Assembly (NCBI GenBank): GCA_019925795.1
Contig: CM034313.1
Location: 90,737,663-90,801,662 of the forward strand
DNA: 64,000 bases
Source: Dendrobium chrysotoxum
Lineage: Eukaryota > Streptophyta > Magnoliopsida > Asparagales > Orchidaceae
Reading direction: 5' to 3'
Shown: positions 37,001-52,000 of the stretch, piece after piece
Numbering within the stretch: the first letter of the stretch is position 1
Layout of the letters: each line of letters opens with the position of its first letter
The notes under the pieces: generated by a model
Database searches by the model: none
What the model was told of the DNA's origin: nothing
Seen by the model: the letters and a program-made list of their open reading frames with translations, nothing else
Program-made: the position numbers and the translations under genes

Positions 37001-40000
37001 TAGTGCTTTCCCTTCCAAACATAGACCCGCCGCTATGAGTTTCTCCCATTCAGTCAACCCATTGATGGAAAAATAACATTCAACCCGGTACACCCAACAT
37101 TGAGCATCCTCCCCTTCAAAGACCGACATCTTTAGCTTCCTTGCCCGCGCATCCATACCCCATTGGTTTCTTCCCCCATTGTTTCCCCCGGTGTAGTAGT
37201 GGTGTGTTTCCCTTCCTTCCTCTCTTGGTTGGTTTTGACCTCATGGCACCCCCAACCACGTCCTTCTCCAGTCCACCTCTCCCCATGCCCGAGTAACCTC
37301 CCAAAAGGGTCGGCTTCCCTCCTTGCTGTCCTCACTTCGGAATAACCCTGTCTGCCCACCAACGGGGCTCCACGCGGCTGTCCTTGATGGAAGACACTCT
37401 CCATTTCATCGCCGTCCTCTTGGATCTCCTTTCCTTGTGGTTCCCCCTAGGGATCGACAGTGATGTTTTAGATTGCATCTCAAGTATATTTTTCATCATC
37501 TCTTCAAAGTTCCCAAAGCAGTTCTCGATTGCCGATAGTCTTCCTTCCACCCTGGAATATTTTTCCTCTACTTCGGTCTGGAGTTGCTCCATTTCGCCCT
37601 CCAACGCATCCATCTTCTTTGCTGCCATTGATTGGATCTAGGTCCCAATTCGCAAAACAACGACTAAAACTTATTTTCCCCTTAGCTCCCTGTCTGCTTG
37701 GAGTAAACCATGAGCCGGCTGGACCGGTCCATCCTGGACCGTTTTATCATCCCTCCAATACACCTTCACTAACACTTGTTCTAGTCGCTCCAATCATCTT
37801 TGAGGCTCCCTTGCCTTTTGCTCGTTCTTCTCGCTCTTTTGCTAAAATAGTCGGGTGTGTTGTTGGGTTTGAATCCTTCATTTTGTACAACCCATAATAT
37901 TTTTTCGTTTAGCATCAAATTATCGCGTGTGCACAAGCAAACTTCTACTTCCCAAGAAAAACTATGCTTGATTTTACTTATATTGAGATCCCTGGACTTG
38001 CTTGACCATTTTCTTTCACTATTGCTTACAAATTCTCGTCAGGTTGTCTCAACACGGATATCATTCACAAGTTCATGTTAGATTTGCAACAAGTAGGTGA
38101 ATTCTTAGTTGCTTTCTTTGATCACCATCATATTGTTATTATATTTTCGATAGATTCATATCACTCTAGATTCTTTCCTCATCATTCATACTACATTAGT
38201 GGCTTTTCAAAGAGAATGTTGAAGTTGTTTCCTCATTTTGACGCTTTCGCAGAATTACCTATCACCCCTATATGTGTGTAGCTTTTCTTAGGTTACGTTT
38301 ACATTTTCTTAGTCAATTCAATTTTATACTGTTGAGAATATATTTTTGGTAAACCTTTGCAAATTGATGCAGCTACTAGCTGTCTTTCTAAGGCCATCGG
38401 TCCTAATAGAAAAGGGCGTTATATCTCCTCTTCATAAAGTGGTATAAATTGATACATTTTCTTGTGGTCGCTGGTAGAATATTGAATTTGAAGGCATTCC
38501 CACTATTGCTCTTTTCGTCAATTTTTTGGTCACATTTAATTTGAGTACCTCAAGGCCCATCCAGATCTAATAAAATCAAATATTCATGCTCAAGAAGCAT
38601 ATTCAAATGATCAAGCTCCCTAAATGATGTTTGGTTTTTCATCAATTGAGATGCGCACTCATACTATGGGATCAAAAGATCCTTTAGAAGTTGCACTTGC
38701 TCTGACTTTCCCTATTAATCCTTCAATTTCATTATTTACACCTTTTTCAATTGATATGGATATTGATCCTCCAACTCTGGAAGTTCCTCTCTCTCTCTCT
38801 CCTATTAGCGAAGCCACAGAAGATCATGATTCACTACATCTGCTTATTCTGATAGGAGCATTCTGAGTGATGATGTACTGGTGGATACTAGGTCTCATGT
38901 CTTATTCTGCAGACAGGGTTGTAAAAAGGAAAAAAATTATTATCACTTTCTTATTTTCTCCAAGATTCAAACTAGAGGGGCCAATTGAGTTTATATCTCA
39001 TGATTTCTTTATTTTGTGATGTGCATTTTTCTTCTTTATCTAAAAATTCTTATAAATTGCCCTTTTTATACTTTTATCTGTATCTTGTTATAAAATTGTG
39101 CTTAAAAAAAAAAAAATCTTCTTTTTGCTTATTTGTGATTGAACTTTATGTTTGTGAAGTACTATAACTATTGATATTATTCTTTTTTCAATTCATATAC
39201 CCACAATTTGAAACGTTCCCTCCTTCAACCACAATCTGGGACATCTGAAATTCTACATCCATAAACACCACTTTTGTCTGACATGCTTGAAGCCATCTCC
39301 AATTGAAAGAATCACTGCTGAATTCTAAATGCAATAGGCACTCTCATTGACATTAAAGGTTTGTTGTATGCTTGTGCATAAAGAATTTTTTATGTATAAA
39401 TGAGATTAAAAATTGGTAAGTGATAACCAATGGTCATATGTCGCATGAAATTCTTTTGGTCATCTCAAACACCTAAATTCATAAATTGCAAATCTTGAAT
39501 CAAGATTTCGTGTACACAAATAAAATAAGATCATAGGCACAAAAATGACAAAAAATTGACATAATAGAGAGAACTTTAATAGATACTGCTTTAAATATTA
39601 TTTAAGTGGCTTTTAATTATATTATAAGATGTTTGGCACAACAAAAATTTAGAGTATATTAATCTGGAATGTAAATATCAAAATTTATCGATTGACTTGT
39701 AGAGATGCTTTATAGTTTCTATTAAGGAGGCACATCATGCATGAGTAAATCAATTAACTATTTTTTTTCCATATTAACATAAATATTCTTTTTGAATTGT
39801 CAAACCATACTAAGGTTAGAATGACCTCACTATCAAGAAATAACATCTAGACCTATCATAGTCTAAAACAACTTCAAGCCTTTATCCCACTACATGGGGT
39901 CGGGTACATGAATCCTTTTTTTCCATTGTCCTGTTAAGAGTTAAATTCTCATTTAAATTTGATAAAAAAAGATAGGCAACTCTCTCTTAATTGGGTCATC

Positions 40001-43000
40001 AGAAGGCCAACGTTTTGTGTCCAAACCATGTAAGGCAACTCTCTCTAATCTTATTTGCCACTAGAGCTACTCCAACTTTTTCACGTACATATTTGTTTTG
40101 CATTCTATCTCTTAGAGTGAAGCCACTAATTTACCTGAGCATCCTCATCTTTGCAACACTTAACTTTATGCTTCCCTTAATGGCCAACATTTTGTGTCAT
40201 AAAACATTGTAGGTCTCACCACCATCTTATTTAGACCTGTCATAGAGTCTAATAGTATTACTTATCATTTATCCTTTTCCACTGTCATTTCTATATTGAA
40301 AATTATTTGCGGACAAGCTTACAACAAAACCTAACATGCCAATGAGAGTACTAACTTCATGTAGAATTGTACAATGATTCATTCAATTTGAGATAATTTT
40401 GAACATATCAATAGAAAGTGGAATTTATCCATTTAGAATTTTAGATGTACTAGTGTGAGAAGTCGTGTTTCAGATTGTGGGTCTGTGAATTAAATTAAAG
40501 AAGAGTATTAACAATCATACTACTTTATAAAAATAAAATCCAACCACAAATAGTTAATAAAAGGATTGAAAGGAATTTATACGTGGCTATAGCAAGAATT
40601 AACAGAACTCCTATGAATCTTCCAATGACACTCTAGAATATATCTAACAAGCTTAGTAGATATGCAGATATGTCATGTGTTTTGCTTGGTATATAAATAA
40701 AGTTAAAAGAGAAGGAAAATAACCATTATGCTAGTCTCCATTACTTCTTTCGATTAAGCATTCACATTATTTCTTCCTAAACAGTGCGCTATTTGTTTTC
40801 TATCTGATTTTAAATTGCTTCTTGTTATCTGTTGAGATGACAAAGGGCCACTACTAATTCCATATATATTGACTTCACATTTCGAAAGACTTATTAATAA
40901 TGTAATTTAACAAGTGATTATTGATCACCGATAAAAAGGAAATGTTATAGTTTTGGATTGCCATAAAAGCATTCTGATCGCCTAAAAACATACCATCTTT
41001 ACTAAGAAAATGTTCTAGAACACAAGAACATATGCACAAGAACATATGGCTCAACCAGTTTAACTAGGAACCAGCAGAAGTCCATTCTAGTATACCACAC
41101 AAACCAGTTTCAAGATGAAATGTCTAGAACCAGAAAAAAATTATCAACCTTTATACCAAACTAAATCAGCTGGCCCTTGATCGAAAATATTCGACCCAGC
41201 AACCTTCCCTCATTTCCATTGCCATCAGCACCCCCGCTCAATTATATCTTCTACAATTCACCACTGAGTAACATCGCGGCTCCCTTAGGAGCTTTGGGAT
41301 CTTGAGTGCCCACACAAACCAGTAAATAATTTGACTTTCTAAATTATTAAGTATCAGCAGCCTCTCAAGATTTATGAGCTCCATATTTTGATATTGAAGA
41401 TTTATAATGACAATTAATTTGTTTGGTTGTTAGTTGGTTAGTTTTCATTTCAGTGTCATACGTTATTAAGTATGCCCGTTAAAATACTAGTATTGTGCAC
41501 CATACACAATTTTTAGTATCTTGAAACTTGAAATCATGAATATAATAACCAATTATTTGCAATTGAGGGTCCTGAGCAAAGACAAAGGGTTGAACATATT
41601 GAAATAGTTTCTCTGATACAATTTATATGTTATGGTCTTGCATTTGTGCAAACACGGGTTCCTACATTGAAACCCAAAGAAAGAAAAATATCTTTTGCAT
41701 ATCAGCTTTAATTGTTCTTTCATATTTTTGTTGGCTTAAAAAGTTACCTTTTTCTGGTTGTTTCATATGTTCGATTCTCATGTGTATTGCTTTCAAATTA
41801 TAGAGCCAATGAAGACTGGTGAACATTCATAATTTTGTTTCAGGAGTCCCGGGAAGATTTTAAGCATAAGAGTCCCTACATTTGAAGCACTTACCCAATT
41901 TGGTACAGCTATAGTGACAACAAAGAACGTTGGTAAACTAGAAGCATCATATAGCCTAACGGTATGTTAATTCTATCTGTTCAATTTTCACATCAAACTT
42001 GAAGTAATATTTAAGTTTTTTGAAATTATGTTCATGTGGGGCTATGCCATCTTAACTTTATAGAATTCAATTTTCCGTTATATGATATGTTAAGTAAGAA
42101 CTGATATATTTTAATTTGTGTTCTATTTGCTTAGCCTGTTTGTTGCTATGATGCTGCAGCAAATGTATTTTCTTAAACTCAATATGTTGTATGGACAAAA
42201 CTTTCCTGTTAAAACTTTATTCCATACATTTGGAACACTGTTCTTGAACGTGTGTTGGCTTTATCTGACCTTATTTTTACACTGCTGATGAGTTGTCAAG
42301 AGAGCTTATTGCCTCAAATTTCTGTGATATAATTTTTCCTTTATGCATAACCTAAATAGTTCATGCATCTTTTAATGTGTTCAGATTGGAACTACCTTTG
42401 CAGTTTTGCAGGGGATTTTCTTTTGTCATGACGCATGATGTTATATATATAGGAACATGTTCTGCTGTTAGAATAGTTTAACGAGTCTCATAAAGAAATG
42501 GAATAATACATGGTTTTGCCTAAAAAAACAAAAAAAACTAGCTGCTGAATTTGATTGACCAAAATAATTCAAGGGTTGTGTCAAAAAAAGATAGTACAAA
42601 ATGCCTAAGGCTCCAATTATGTTATCTCTGGAGGGGTTGATGTACATAGGCTCGCCCTTACTTTGGTAAGGAGGCAATGATGCAACCAATAACCTCCAAC
42701 TCCAAGTCATAGGGGGATAGGCTAACCTTTGCTCATAATATCACCTTCTATTTTGGACCTGGAATAAAATTAAATAAAAAAAACTCACACTTGTGCAGGG
42801 TTTGGGGAGGAGTTTATTTGTGTTCATTTTTCTCTTTCCTTTGAATAATATAGAGGCTATTTTCGTGACCCAAATTCATGACATCCAAGTTATAATGGAG
42901 TCAACCATAAATCCAGCCCACCATCTAAGGCATGCAACAACAACAACATCAAGCCTTTATCCTACTATGTGGGATCGGCTACATGAAATCTTCTCCATTG

Positions 43001-46000
43001 TGTCCTATCAAAAATCAAATTCTCATTTAAATCTGATAAACAAAATTCATTTCTAATGCTTTCTAAGTCTTTTTAGGTGTAATCTATCTTTCTTAACATA
43101 GGCTGGATCTAATACATCTGCTCTCCTATCCTAATCGTGTATTGAAAGGCCGACGTTTTATGTGACTAAATCATCTAAGGTGACTCTCTTTAATCTTATC
43201 TGCCACTGCAGCTACTCCAACCTGATGCAGAACGAAGGGAGGGGGGGGTCTTAATTTCAGGTTTTGAATTTTGAAATTAAGAGGGAAACAATTCAAAATG
43301 CTGAAATTAATTTAGCCATAGAGGTGGAAGTAATTGGTGGAATTGAAGGCTTAATTGGGGGAGCATTAATGGGCCTATTAATTAGATGAGAGAGAGGTAG
43401 AGGGGCCGGCCAAAGGAAGGAGGGAAAGGGTGTCCACATTCAATGTATGTGGATCCTTGCATTAATTGTTGATTGGAGGAATTAAATCTGAATTAATTTC
43501 AGATTTATGGTAATTGTGAAACTTCCTAAAATATGAAATATTAATTATGAAAGAATTCGAAATTCAAATTTCTTTGAATTCGAATTAGAATACTTTCCAA
43601 ATCAATAGTGGGCTAATTTATGAAGGAGGATTTAAAGCAAATCTATTCCTAATTCAAATTCAAATTCAAATGCGCTTGATCGAGGGGCTTTCCTAAATTA
43701 AATCACCTTAATTTAGGAAGGAAAATTCAATTTCAAATAATTGAAAATCTAAAATACAAACCTTCCTAATTTAGAGATGTCATAAAATGAAAGCATTAAT
43801 TTTGTGATTTGAAGTTTGGAGGCAAAGGAGGATGATGGGGTGAGAGGATCGGCGCCTTGGTGGAGGGCTTGAGGAGGTGGCAGTTTAGGAAAATAAGGAA
43901 AAACAAAACAAAGAAAAAAAAAAGATAGAACCGCGAGCCTTGAACTCTTCCAAAGACTGGACGGGTGATACGATGCCCTTCACCAAGGGACTTCAAGCCA
44001 CGAGCCCGGACCCATCCTGCGGCTGGTGGAAACCACAATTCCCTCCATAGGGATTCTCACTAACGTCCTCCCCAAAGAACAAAAGTGTAGAACAATTTTT
44101 TTTATTAATAATCCATCCTCCTAATACAAGAACAAGGATCTCTATATATAGGCCTTAAAATAAAAGAAACTAAAAAGACAATTTTGCCCCTTGGGCTTAC
44201 ATAAGACAAGACTCTTAAATACGGGTAAAAACGGAAAATGCATAATTAAAATCAAAATTATAATTAATAAATTAAGATAAAAATGGTGTGATCTCGGCCG
44301 TCGATCTTCGTCTCTTCCTTTGATTAACGTCCATCGTCGCATGTACGCATCACAACCTTTTCATGGATAATACTCGCTTTATATTTTGTTTCTAAGTGTA
44401 AAGTGACTCATCCACCTAAGTATCCTCATCTCTGCAACACTTAATTTTATGATTATCTTTTAATGGCCAATATTTTGCACCATAAAGCATTGCAGCTATC
44501 ACCACCATCTTAGGCATGGTTTATAAAAAAAGAAAATATCATGTCTTAAGCATTTGCAGATCTTAAGTATAAATATTATAAAGGTTTTATTTAGTATTAT
44601 CTTGAACAGTTGTTATTTAAATGTTTTCATGGTGCTTTTTACCAAAGAATACCTTGTAAACCATTGATGTACTCCCTTTCTTTTTAAATGCTAATCAGCA
44701 ACAACAACAACAAAACCACCAAGCCTTTTATACCACTACGTGGGGTTGGCTATATGAATCCTTTTTCTCCATCGTGTCATGTTAAGAGTCAAATTCTCAT
44801 TTTAATCAAGTCACCTCCAACACTGTATAATTCCATCAGACAAGAGGTGCATCTTACACATGTTTTAGTCAGATTGGTTCATGTATGTTTTCTCGTACCC
44901 ATTTGTTAATGTTTCATAAACTTTTTGTGATGCTGGCTAACATATGACATGGATCTCAGGATGCCAATTAAAGTATTGAACATAAACATTTTCACGGAAA
45001 CTTGTTTTGAATTATCTAGGAAGTTTGTAATCCATTGCTAGTTAGTGAGGCATTGCAGACATTCAGGTGACAAGTCAACTACACAGTGGCAGGACTCTAA
45101 AATGGCAACTTCAACTAGTGATGGTAGTACTAGTTAAAAATGGATTTTGACATAAGAAAAAAACAGTCTTTATATTAAGATGTTTTACTATGTTAGAATT
45201 GCTTAGTGCCTCGGAAGATTTCTGATATTTTCTTTCTTATCTACAGACTTTATCAAGATACAGTTAATGACATGTGGACGTTAATTTATATTTTAATTTT
45301 TACATGGACTTATAAATGCATGAATGTGGATGCAAGCTAATGTAAGTTATATCTAGATTTGAATTTCCCTCAAGTTTTATGTTTTTTTCCTTGCAGTTTG
45401 ACTGCCTGAAGGGTATCAGCTACATGGAGGTATTATCTTAAGTTCAAATTGTGTTATAGTGCATTCGAAGTAAGTTGTCTTAATATCTGATCTTTTACAA
45501 GTTTCGTTGTTATATTGCATTCATTTTAGAGTAGAAGTTGAGAATTGCTAAGGCACCCAAGAGGCGAGGGAGGGGGGGGGGGGATTGGGTGTTTAAAAAC
45601 TTTCTTAATTAAAGTTAGGTTTAAGAAACTTAGATTTTAGTTTTTAGAAAACTTATAGTGACAAAGTTTATGTTATTAAAAACAAATTTATGCAAGAGAA
45701 CCACTTGAAAATCATATTTGATTTTTATGTAATATTCGGCAAAGTAGAAAAATTAGGTGATTAAGTTGGTTACTAGTTAGCACATTTATGCACACAAAAG
45801 CAAAAGAGAAAGCAAGCACAAACACAATGCACTTTTACGTGGTTCGGCCAAAACAACCCACAACCGGCTTACTTGATGCCTAAACACCCACAATCTGCTA
45901 GGAATCAACTAAAACCATCAAGGTTACAACAACTATAACTTCCCAATATCAGGAAGAAGTTACCTCACATGACGGTGAGAATCTCACAACAAGGTTACAA

Positions 46001-49000
46001 TGAAACAAGGAACAAAACAAAAGTCAAATACAAATCTCACTATAACAAGGAATAATAATGAACGTCGCTCTCATAAACAATAAGCCGCAATAGCCAACAA
46101 ATTTGATAGCTCACAATATAATTTCTTTTGATTATGCATTTTAAATATCAATGAAAATGCAAGCACAAATTAAACTTGCAAGCAATCTAATCTAATAGTT
46201 GACTTTCACATAAATACATAAAGATTCAAACACAAGTTAGCAACACATGAACAATAACTTAATATATTTGCAAGAGGAGATACATAATAGATATCAAACA
46301 AACCTTTTTATCTGTCACGACCCGGCCCGGTAAGCTCGTATAGGCTAGGAGGGAATGAAGGTCGGACCGTAAAATTCAAAACATTTTAAGTAACATCTAT
46401 AAAGCATATCCAAACATAAAGAAAGAGCCACTAAAGATTCCAAATAACATTTTTTTTCTTTCATTCAAAAATAAGCATGTACATAAAGTTCAATACAAAT
46501 ATGGATGCCCAACTGTCTAACTATCACATGCTAACCTACGTGTCAATCCATTACAAAACATCAAAATACCCAAAAAGGAACCTTTCACCCGTCGTCTCCC
46601 TACGACGGTAAGTATACGGATGTCTGTCCGTCATTAATGATTAACAGGATCTCCTGAAAATTTTTCACAATTTGGGTGAGTCAAACTCAGTAGGTAAAAT
46701 GTTATTCAATTAAATTCAGAAGCAAGGTAAAGAGTACAATATGCGTACCAATACTTTTAATTAAAAGGATCAATAAACTTGCCATGATGTATTAACTAGT
46801 GTGCATATATCTCTATGTAATCCTATATGTCCTTTTTCTTTGCATAAGCTTGAAATCTTTTACATTATGCATTTTTCATGAATTCTTTTATGCTCTTTAT
46901 ACGTAACATAATAAACATATTCTTATACACCCGTCACGGAAGTATCATTTTATTTTGTACTGATCAGGTACACTTTCAATTGACCATTCCTTTATCATTT
47001 GTTCCGAAGAGCCCTTTATCACTTGATACTCCGCACAACATACACATTCAAGCATTCAATATTTATTGTAGAGGAATGTTAACATGTCATTCATGCAAAT
47101 GTTCTAATGTTCCTACATTTCTATATGAAGACATGTTAGAAGCAATAAGAAGTTTTCTAAACTATCCAATCCACATGAGTAAGGTACATTGCAATATTAC
47201 ATTTAAGAGCATGCTAGGATATTATCCACATGAATAAGGCACATTGCAACATTTAATTTAAAAGCATGCTAGGCTATCCACAATATATATTATTCACATT
47301 GCATTAGAAACATGCTAAGCTCAACACAAAATGTCATAAGGATTATGCTAAAGATTTGGAAGAAAAACAGAAATATCTGAAATTAAATGAATCACATTTA
47401 CCTACCTAACGGACGTGCGAAGTTCATCGTTTATCCTACGGTACCTTTCCTTTTCTACCTCCAAGACCTAAAAAGAATGTAACGTTGATTAACAAATGTC
47501 AATTTAAAAAAAATAAAAATAAAAAACAAATGTCAACTTTAAGTCATGCTTCTTACCCTTACATTCATCTCCAATCATTCTCATGCATGAACCTTAACAT
47601 TAATCCTAAATTAGTAATTGGCATTAGAATGTAACTTTATATTAATTTTCAATATTATTAAGTGGCATTACAATGTAATTACTTTCAGATTTAATTAAAT
47701 CCTAATATTTTTAAATTCAAATTTCTTTGTAACTTTCTCACATTTTCCCTTTCTTAATTCATGCAAATTACTTTACTTAATTTAAAATTATTATGAATTT
47801 CGGTTTTGTCCAAAACCCTATAATTAGAAACTAAATTTTTCATCTTTTCATCATTTTTACATGCTTAAACCTCTTCCTATACTTAATTTATAATTAGGGT
47901 TTTCCTATTTTCGGATTTCTTTAAATTAAAAATTAGAAAAATAGAATTTTTATGAAAAACTCTAATTTCTATCATTAAAAACCTTTCTAACATCATTAGA
48001 AATAAGATTCATTAAGAAATTTCCATAGAAATTAAGAATCGCAAAAACCCTAATTTTGAAATCTTAAAAATAATTTGGGAAAAGCTTAATTTTTGTAGTT
48101 AAAATCTTTTCCCTAACATTCCCTATCATTTTCTTTTAGAAATTTCAAGTTTCAGAAAAACCCTAAAAATTTCTCCTAAAGAAAGCTATGTGAAAAAAAA
48201 AAGAAATCTCTTAGTTAAATCATACCTTAAGCTTCCCTTAAAAAATAAAAATAAAAAAAAACCTTAAGCTTCCCTTAATCTTCCTCTTGAATTTCCCCCA
48301 AGGAGGCTGCCGGAAAACTGTCACCGCCATCGGCCAAAGCTCCTAGCCGCCGCTCCTCTCTCTCTCGTTCTGCCCCTCTTTGATTCGGCCGAACACACAA
48401 GAAGGGGCCGAAATAATTTTGCACAAGATTGAAAGAATTAAAACACCACAATTAGAAAGATCGCACCAAATTGTCTTCTTGAAGTATGGAGAAGAGAGAG
48501 AGTAAGAAAAACACTTTAGTAAGCATGAGAGACCTTGAAACCCACGGCCAAAGCAAGAAAAATAATCTAGTACTTTGAGGAAATATTTTGGCAGAGCTTC
48601 ATTATTTTGAGAGCAGAGAGAGGAAAAATACTAAGCCTACCTCTTTAATTTATAAAAAGAATTTCGGCCAAGGCATGGGAAAATTTGGGGGAAACATTTT
48701 AGGCAATAATTTGAACTTGAAAGGAGATTTGGAATAAATTAAATAGCCTCCAAAAAGGCATGTGACTTGCTAAGACAAAATAGGAAGGAGCCATGCAATT
48801 TTTGGCCTCAATAATTTGAATTTGAAAGTTGCAAAATTCAGCCATGGGAGGGAGAGGGATGGCGCGCATCTTTGATTTAATTTGGAGCCATTAGATTAGG
48901 GTGCAATCCAAGGAAAAGGTCAATAGCCAATAGGAAATTTGCAAAATTAAAACAATTCCAAGTATAAGCAAATTTCATCCACATAGTTTCCAAGTATTGA

Positions 49001-52000
49001 TTAAGTGATTTTGGCAAGAATTAATTGAGGGATCTTAATGCATGGGGTGCCTGGGAGAGGGGTTAATTTTGAGCCATTAGATTAGGTTCTAATTTATTAA
49101 TCCATGTGTTGAATAGATTAGCCAATAGGATTAAGTCTCATGAATTACATAATTTAAGATTATTTATTATTTTAATTAAATTTAGCTTAAATGTTACTTC
49201 ATTTGAATTAAACCTATATTAATTTAGTCTTAATTGATTTGAATATAGTGTGCATGAATTTTAGTGATTAAATAGATGGTATATAATTAAAAATAAATTT
49301 TATTAAATAAAATTTTTTGTTAGTCAAGACAATTTAGTAATATTAATAATTTGTTGGACCAAAATATTAAAACATTGAAATTAAGTATCTAATTTTTATG
49401 AAATGAATTTTTACTGATTTTTATAGATAATAGTAAAATTGCACGTGCACAAAATACACGTGAATAAAATTTTAACAAATAAATAAATATTTTAAAATAT
49501 AAAATTATAATTTTTTACTTGCATGAATTAATAAGTATATCTATAAAAATAATTATAATAATGATTATTTATATCAACATCTATTCTATTACATTGAATT
49601 GAATAGAATTACTATAATAAAATAATATAACCTGTTGACAAATGGCACACTATACATAATGTTATAATTATTCATTGAATTGAATTTAATAGAATTGTTA
49701 TTTGAGCTTCGAACTAATTTTGGGTGCTTTTTGCTTAATAGTTTTTTGAGGAAAATAATCTAATTGAATTAACATTAGAAGGAACTTAGAAAAACAATTT
49801 GAATTGAATCAACATGGCATTAGCTGAAGGAGAATTTATCAATCATATCAGCCTAAACATAAATAAAATTTATATGAGTAAATAGCATTCATCAATTGAT
49901 CAAATTTACTTGCAGCTCCAATCATATCAGCATAGTCACAGAAGCAAATTAGTTAGAAAAATGAGCAAATTCTACTAATATTCTCCAAAAAGCATGTTAC
50001 ATTGCAAAAGACACCTTTCTCACAAGGTTTAATTGACCATCTGCAATTCAACGAGGGGAATAAACGCACCAAAAATACATCAAGTAGCTCATTCAATGCA
50101 AAATTCTTAAAGGAGGATCAGAATGCTCATACAAGGTGGAAAACGTGAAGCAATACTTAGCATAGTTATCTTATGACACTGCATATCTCAATTTCTCAGC
50201 CACTATAATTATCTCTTCCAAGAACAACAAAATTACAACAGAATTAATGAGTATCAGTAAAATCAATAGGAGAAAAATGAAAGTTTCTAACTTTTATTTG
50301 AAAATAATATGACCAATTAAATAAGTTAATATGTGAGCGCAAGCTTATGGATTTTGTTAAATACAATAATTTTACAACTTTAGATGTACTCATTTGTAGG
50401 TTCAAAGGTTAGGTGATCCTCTTTTTTGGGGGGGACATTTAGGTCAATTAAGGCAAATTCACACATATCACATACACAATATTCGAACTCAAAACCTCTT
50501 GGTTGGTAGCCAAAGTTCCGAACCAACAGATCAAGGTGAGCTGTATATTCTCAATGAGGTTATCAATAGACACCAAGTCATCCACAATGGTCAAGTTAAT
50601 CTATAATTTCTTGATTTCATATCCAACAGGAATAAAATTTGATGCAACGTCAACAAAAATAGTGATTAAATATCCAAAAATTATCATAACCTCAGCTTGC
50701 TAGACATGTTCATCCTGTTGCCCAATGTGGTTTTGCTTGCTAATCTAACTCAACTGGGAAGGCACCTGATGGATTCTTACCTTCTTGACTCTTCTAGTGA
50801 GCTCCATTTTGATGTGCATTCTTCTTCTTAGTTGGCTTGTGTTGAGCATTTGTTAGATCACGTGTTCTATTCTTTTTGTAATTGTTATAGGTATTTATTA
50901 TTGCCAGTGTTTTTTGTCTTCTGTGTTAGTCTCATCAAATATTTTAAATTTTGTCATCAATGAAATATATAGTATCAGCACAGCCACAGAAGCAAATTTG
51001 CCATATGTTGATAATGATGTTCATCATTAAATAGTTTTTTAGAACATATTCCGCATAATGCACACGTCATGTTTCAAGAAGGAAATGAAATCAATCAACA
51101 ATATATTATATTTGCAAGTTCATAAATCCGTTGTATAAACCTCAAACGTAATCTAATTGAAATGCATATGAAAGAATTGAAAATCTCATTCAAAAAATAT
51201 GAGAACATGGTCTTCAGGATAAATACAACAACAACAACAACAACAACATCAAGCCTTTGTCCCACCACGTGGGGTCGGCTACATGAATCATTTTTCTCCA
51301 TTGTGTCCTGTTAAAAGTCAAATTCTTGTTTAAATCTAATAAAGAAAGACCATTTCTAATATTTTTTTAACCAAATCTTGTTAGGTCTACCTCTACCTTT
51401 CTTAACATAAGTCAAATCTAATATCTCTACTTTCCTAACCGGGTCATCGGAAGGCCTCTATTTTATGTGACCAAACCATCTAAGGTGATTCTCTCTAATC
51501 TTATCTTCCATTGGAGCTACTCCAATCTTTTCACATATATGCTCATTTCATATCCTATCTCTAAGGGTAAAGCCACTCATCCACCTGAGCATCCTCATCT
51601 CTGCAACGCTTAACTTAGTATTATGCTTCTCTTTTAATGGCCAACATTCGACACCATAAAGCATTGCAGGTCTCACCACCATCTTATAGAATTTCTCTTA
51701 GTTTGAGGGGGGCTTTTCTATCACATAACAAGCCCGATGCATTCCTCCACTTCGACCATCCAATTTGGATTCTACTGATAATATCCCCATCTATTTCACC
51801 ATCACTCTGAACTATAGATCCAAGATATCTAAAATGTGTAATCTTATTAATGACTTGATCGCCCAAAGTCACAATCCCCTCACTAGGTCTATTACTACTA
51901 AAATTATACTCAATATATTCAATTTTAGATCTACTCAAGCAAAAACCTTTAGACTCTTAGGTTGACCTCCATAATTCAAGTTTACCTTCAACTCCCTCTC

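Larger units (their letters stand above)
30840..37640 (-). mobile_element. Ty3/gypsy retrotransposon, 5' LTR missing, split by nested LTR element
   Basis: Minus-strand order from 37628 leftward is gag, protease, RT, (insertion 32788-34796), RNase H end, integrase, 3' LTR. The 3' LTR (30840-31199) ends next to a minus-strand purine tract (complement of CCCCCCTCCC). No matching LTR was found to the right of gag, so the 5' end is deleted. Same family as 3983-9676 by gag start (MAAKKMDAL versus MAAKKVDAL). Confidence 0.88.
42935..44511 (-). mobile_element. Short RTE-derived element, split by LTR-like element 3
   Basis: RTE 3' 440 bases in reverse, (CAA)n at the left end, interrupted at 43222 and resuming at 44353. 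Flanks CATCTAAGGCATG (42922) and CATCTTAGGCATG (44506) are a likely target duplication. Its 5' limit is the same RTE position as in 39867-40231. Confidence 0.85.

Noticed and set aside
46878..47237. 119-codon ORF
   Set aside because: In a probable LTR; AT-rich composition and no domain.
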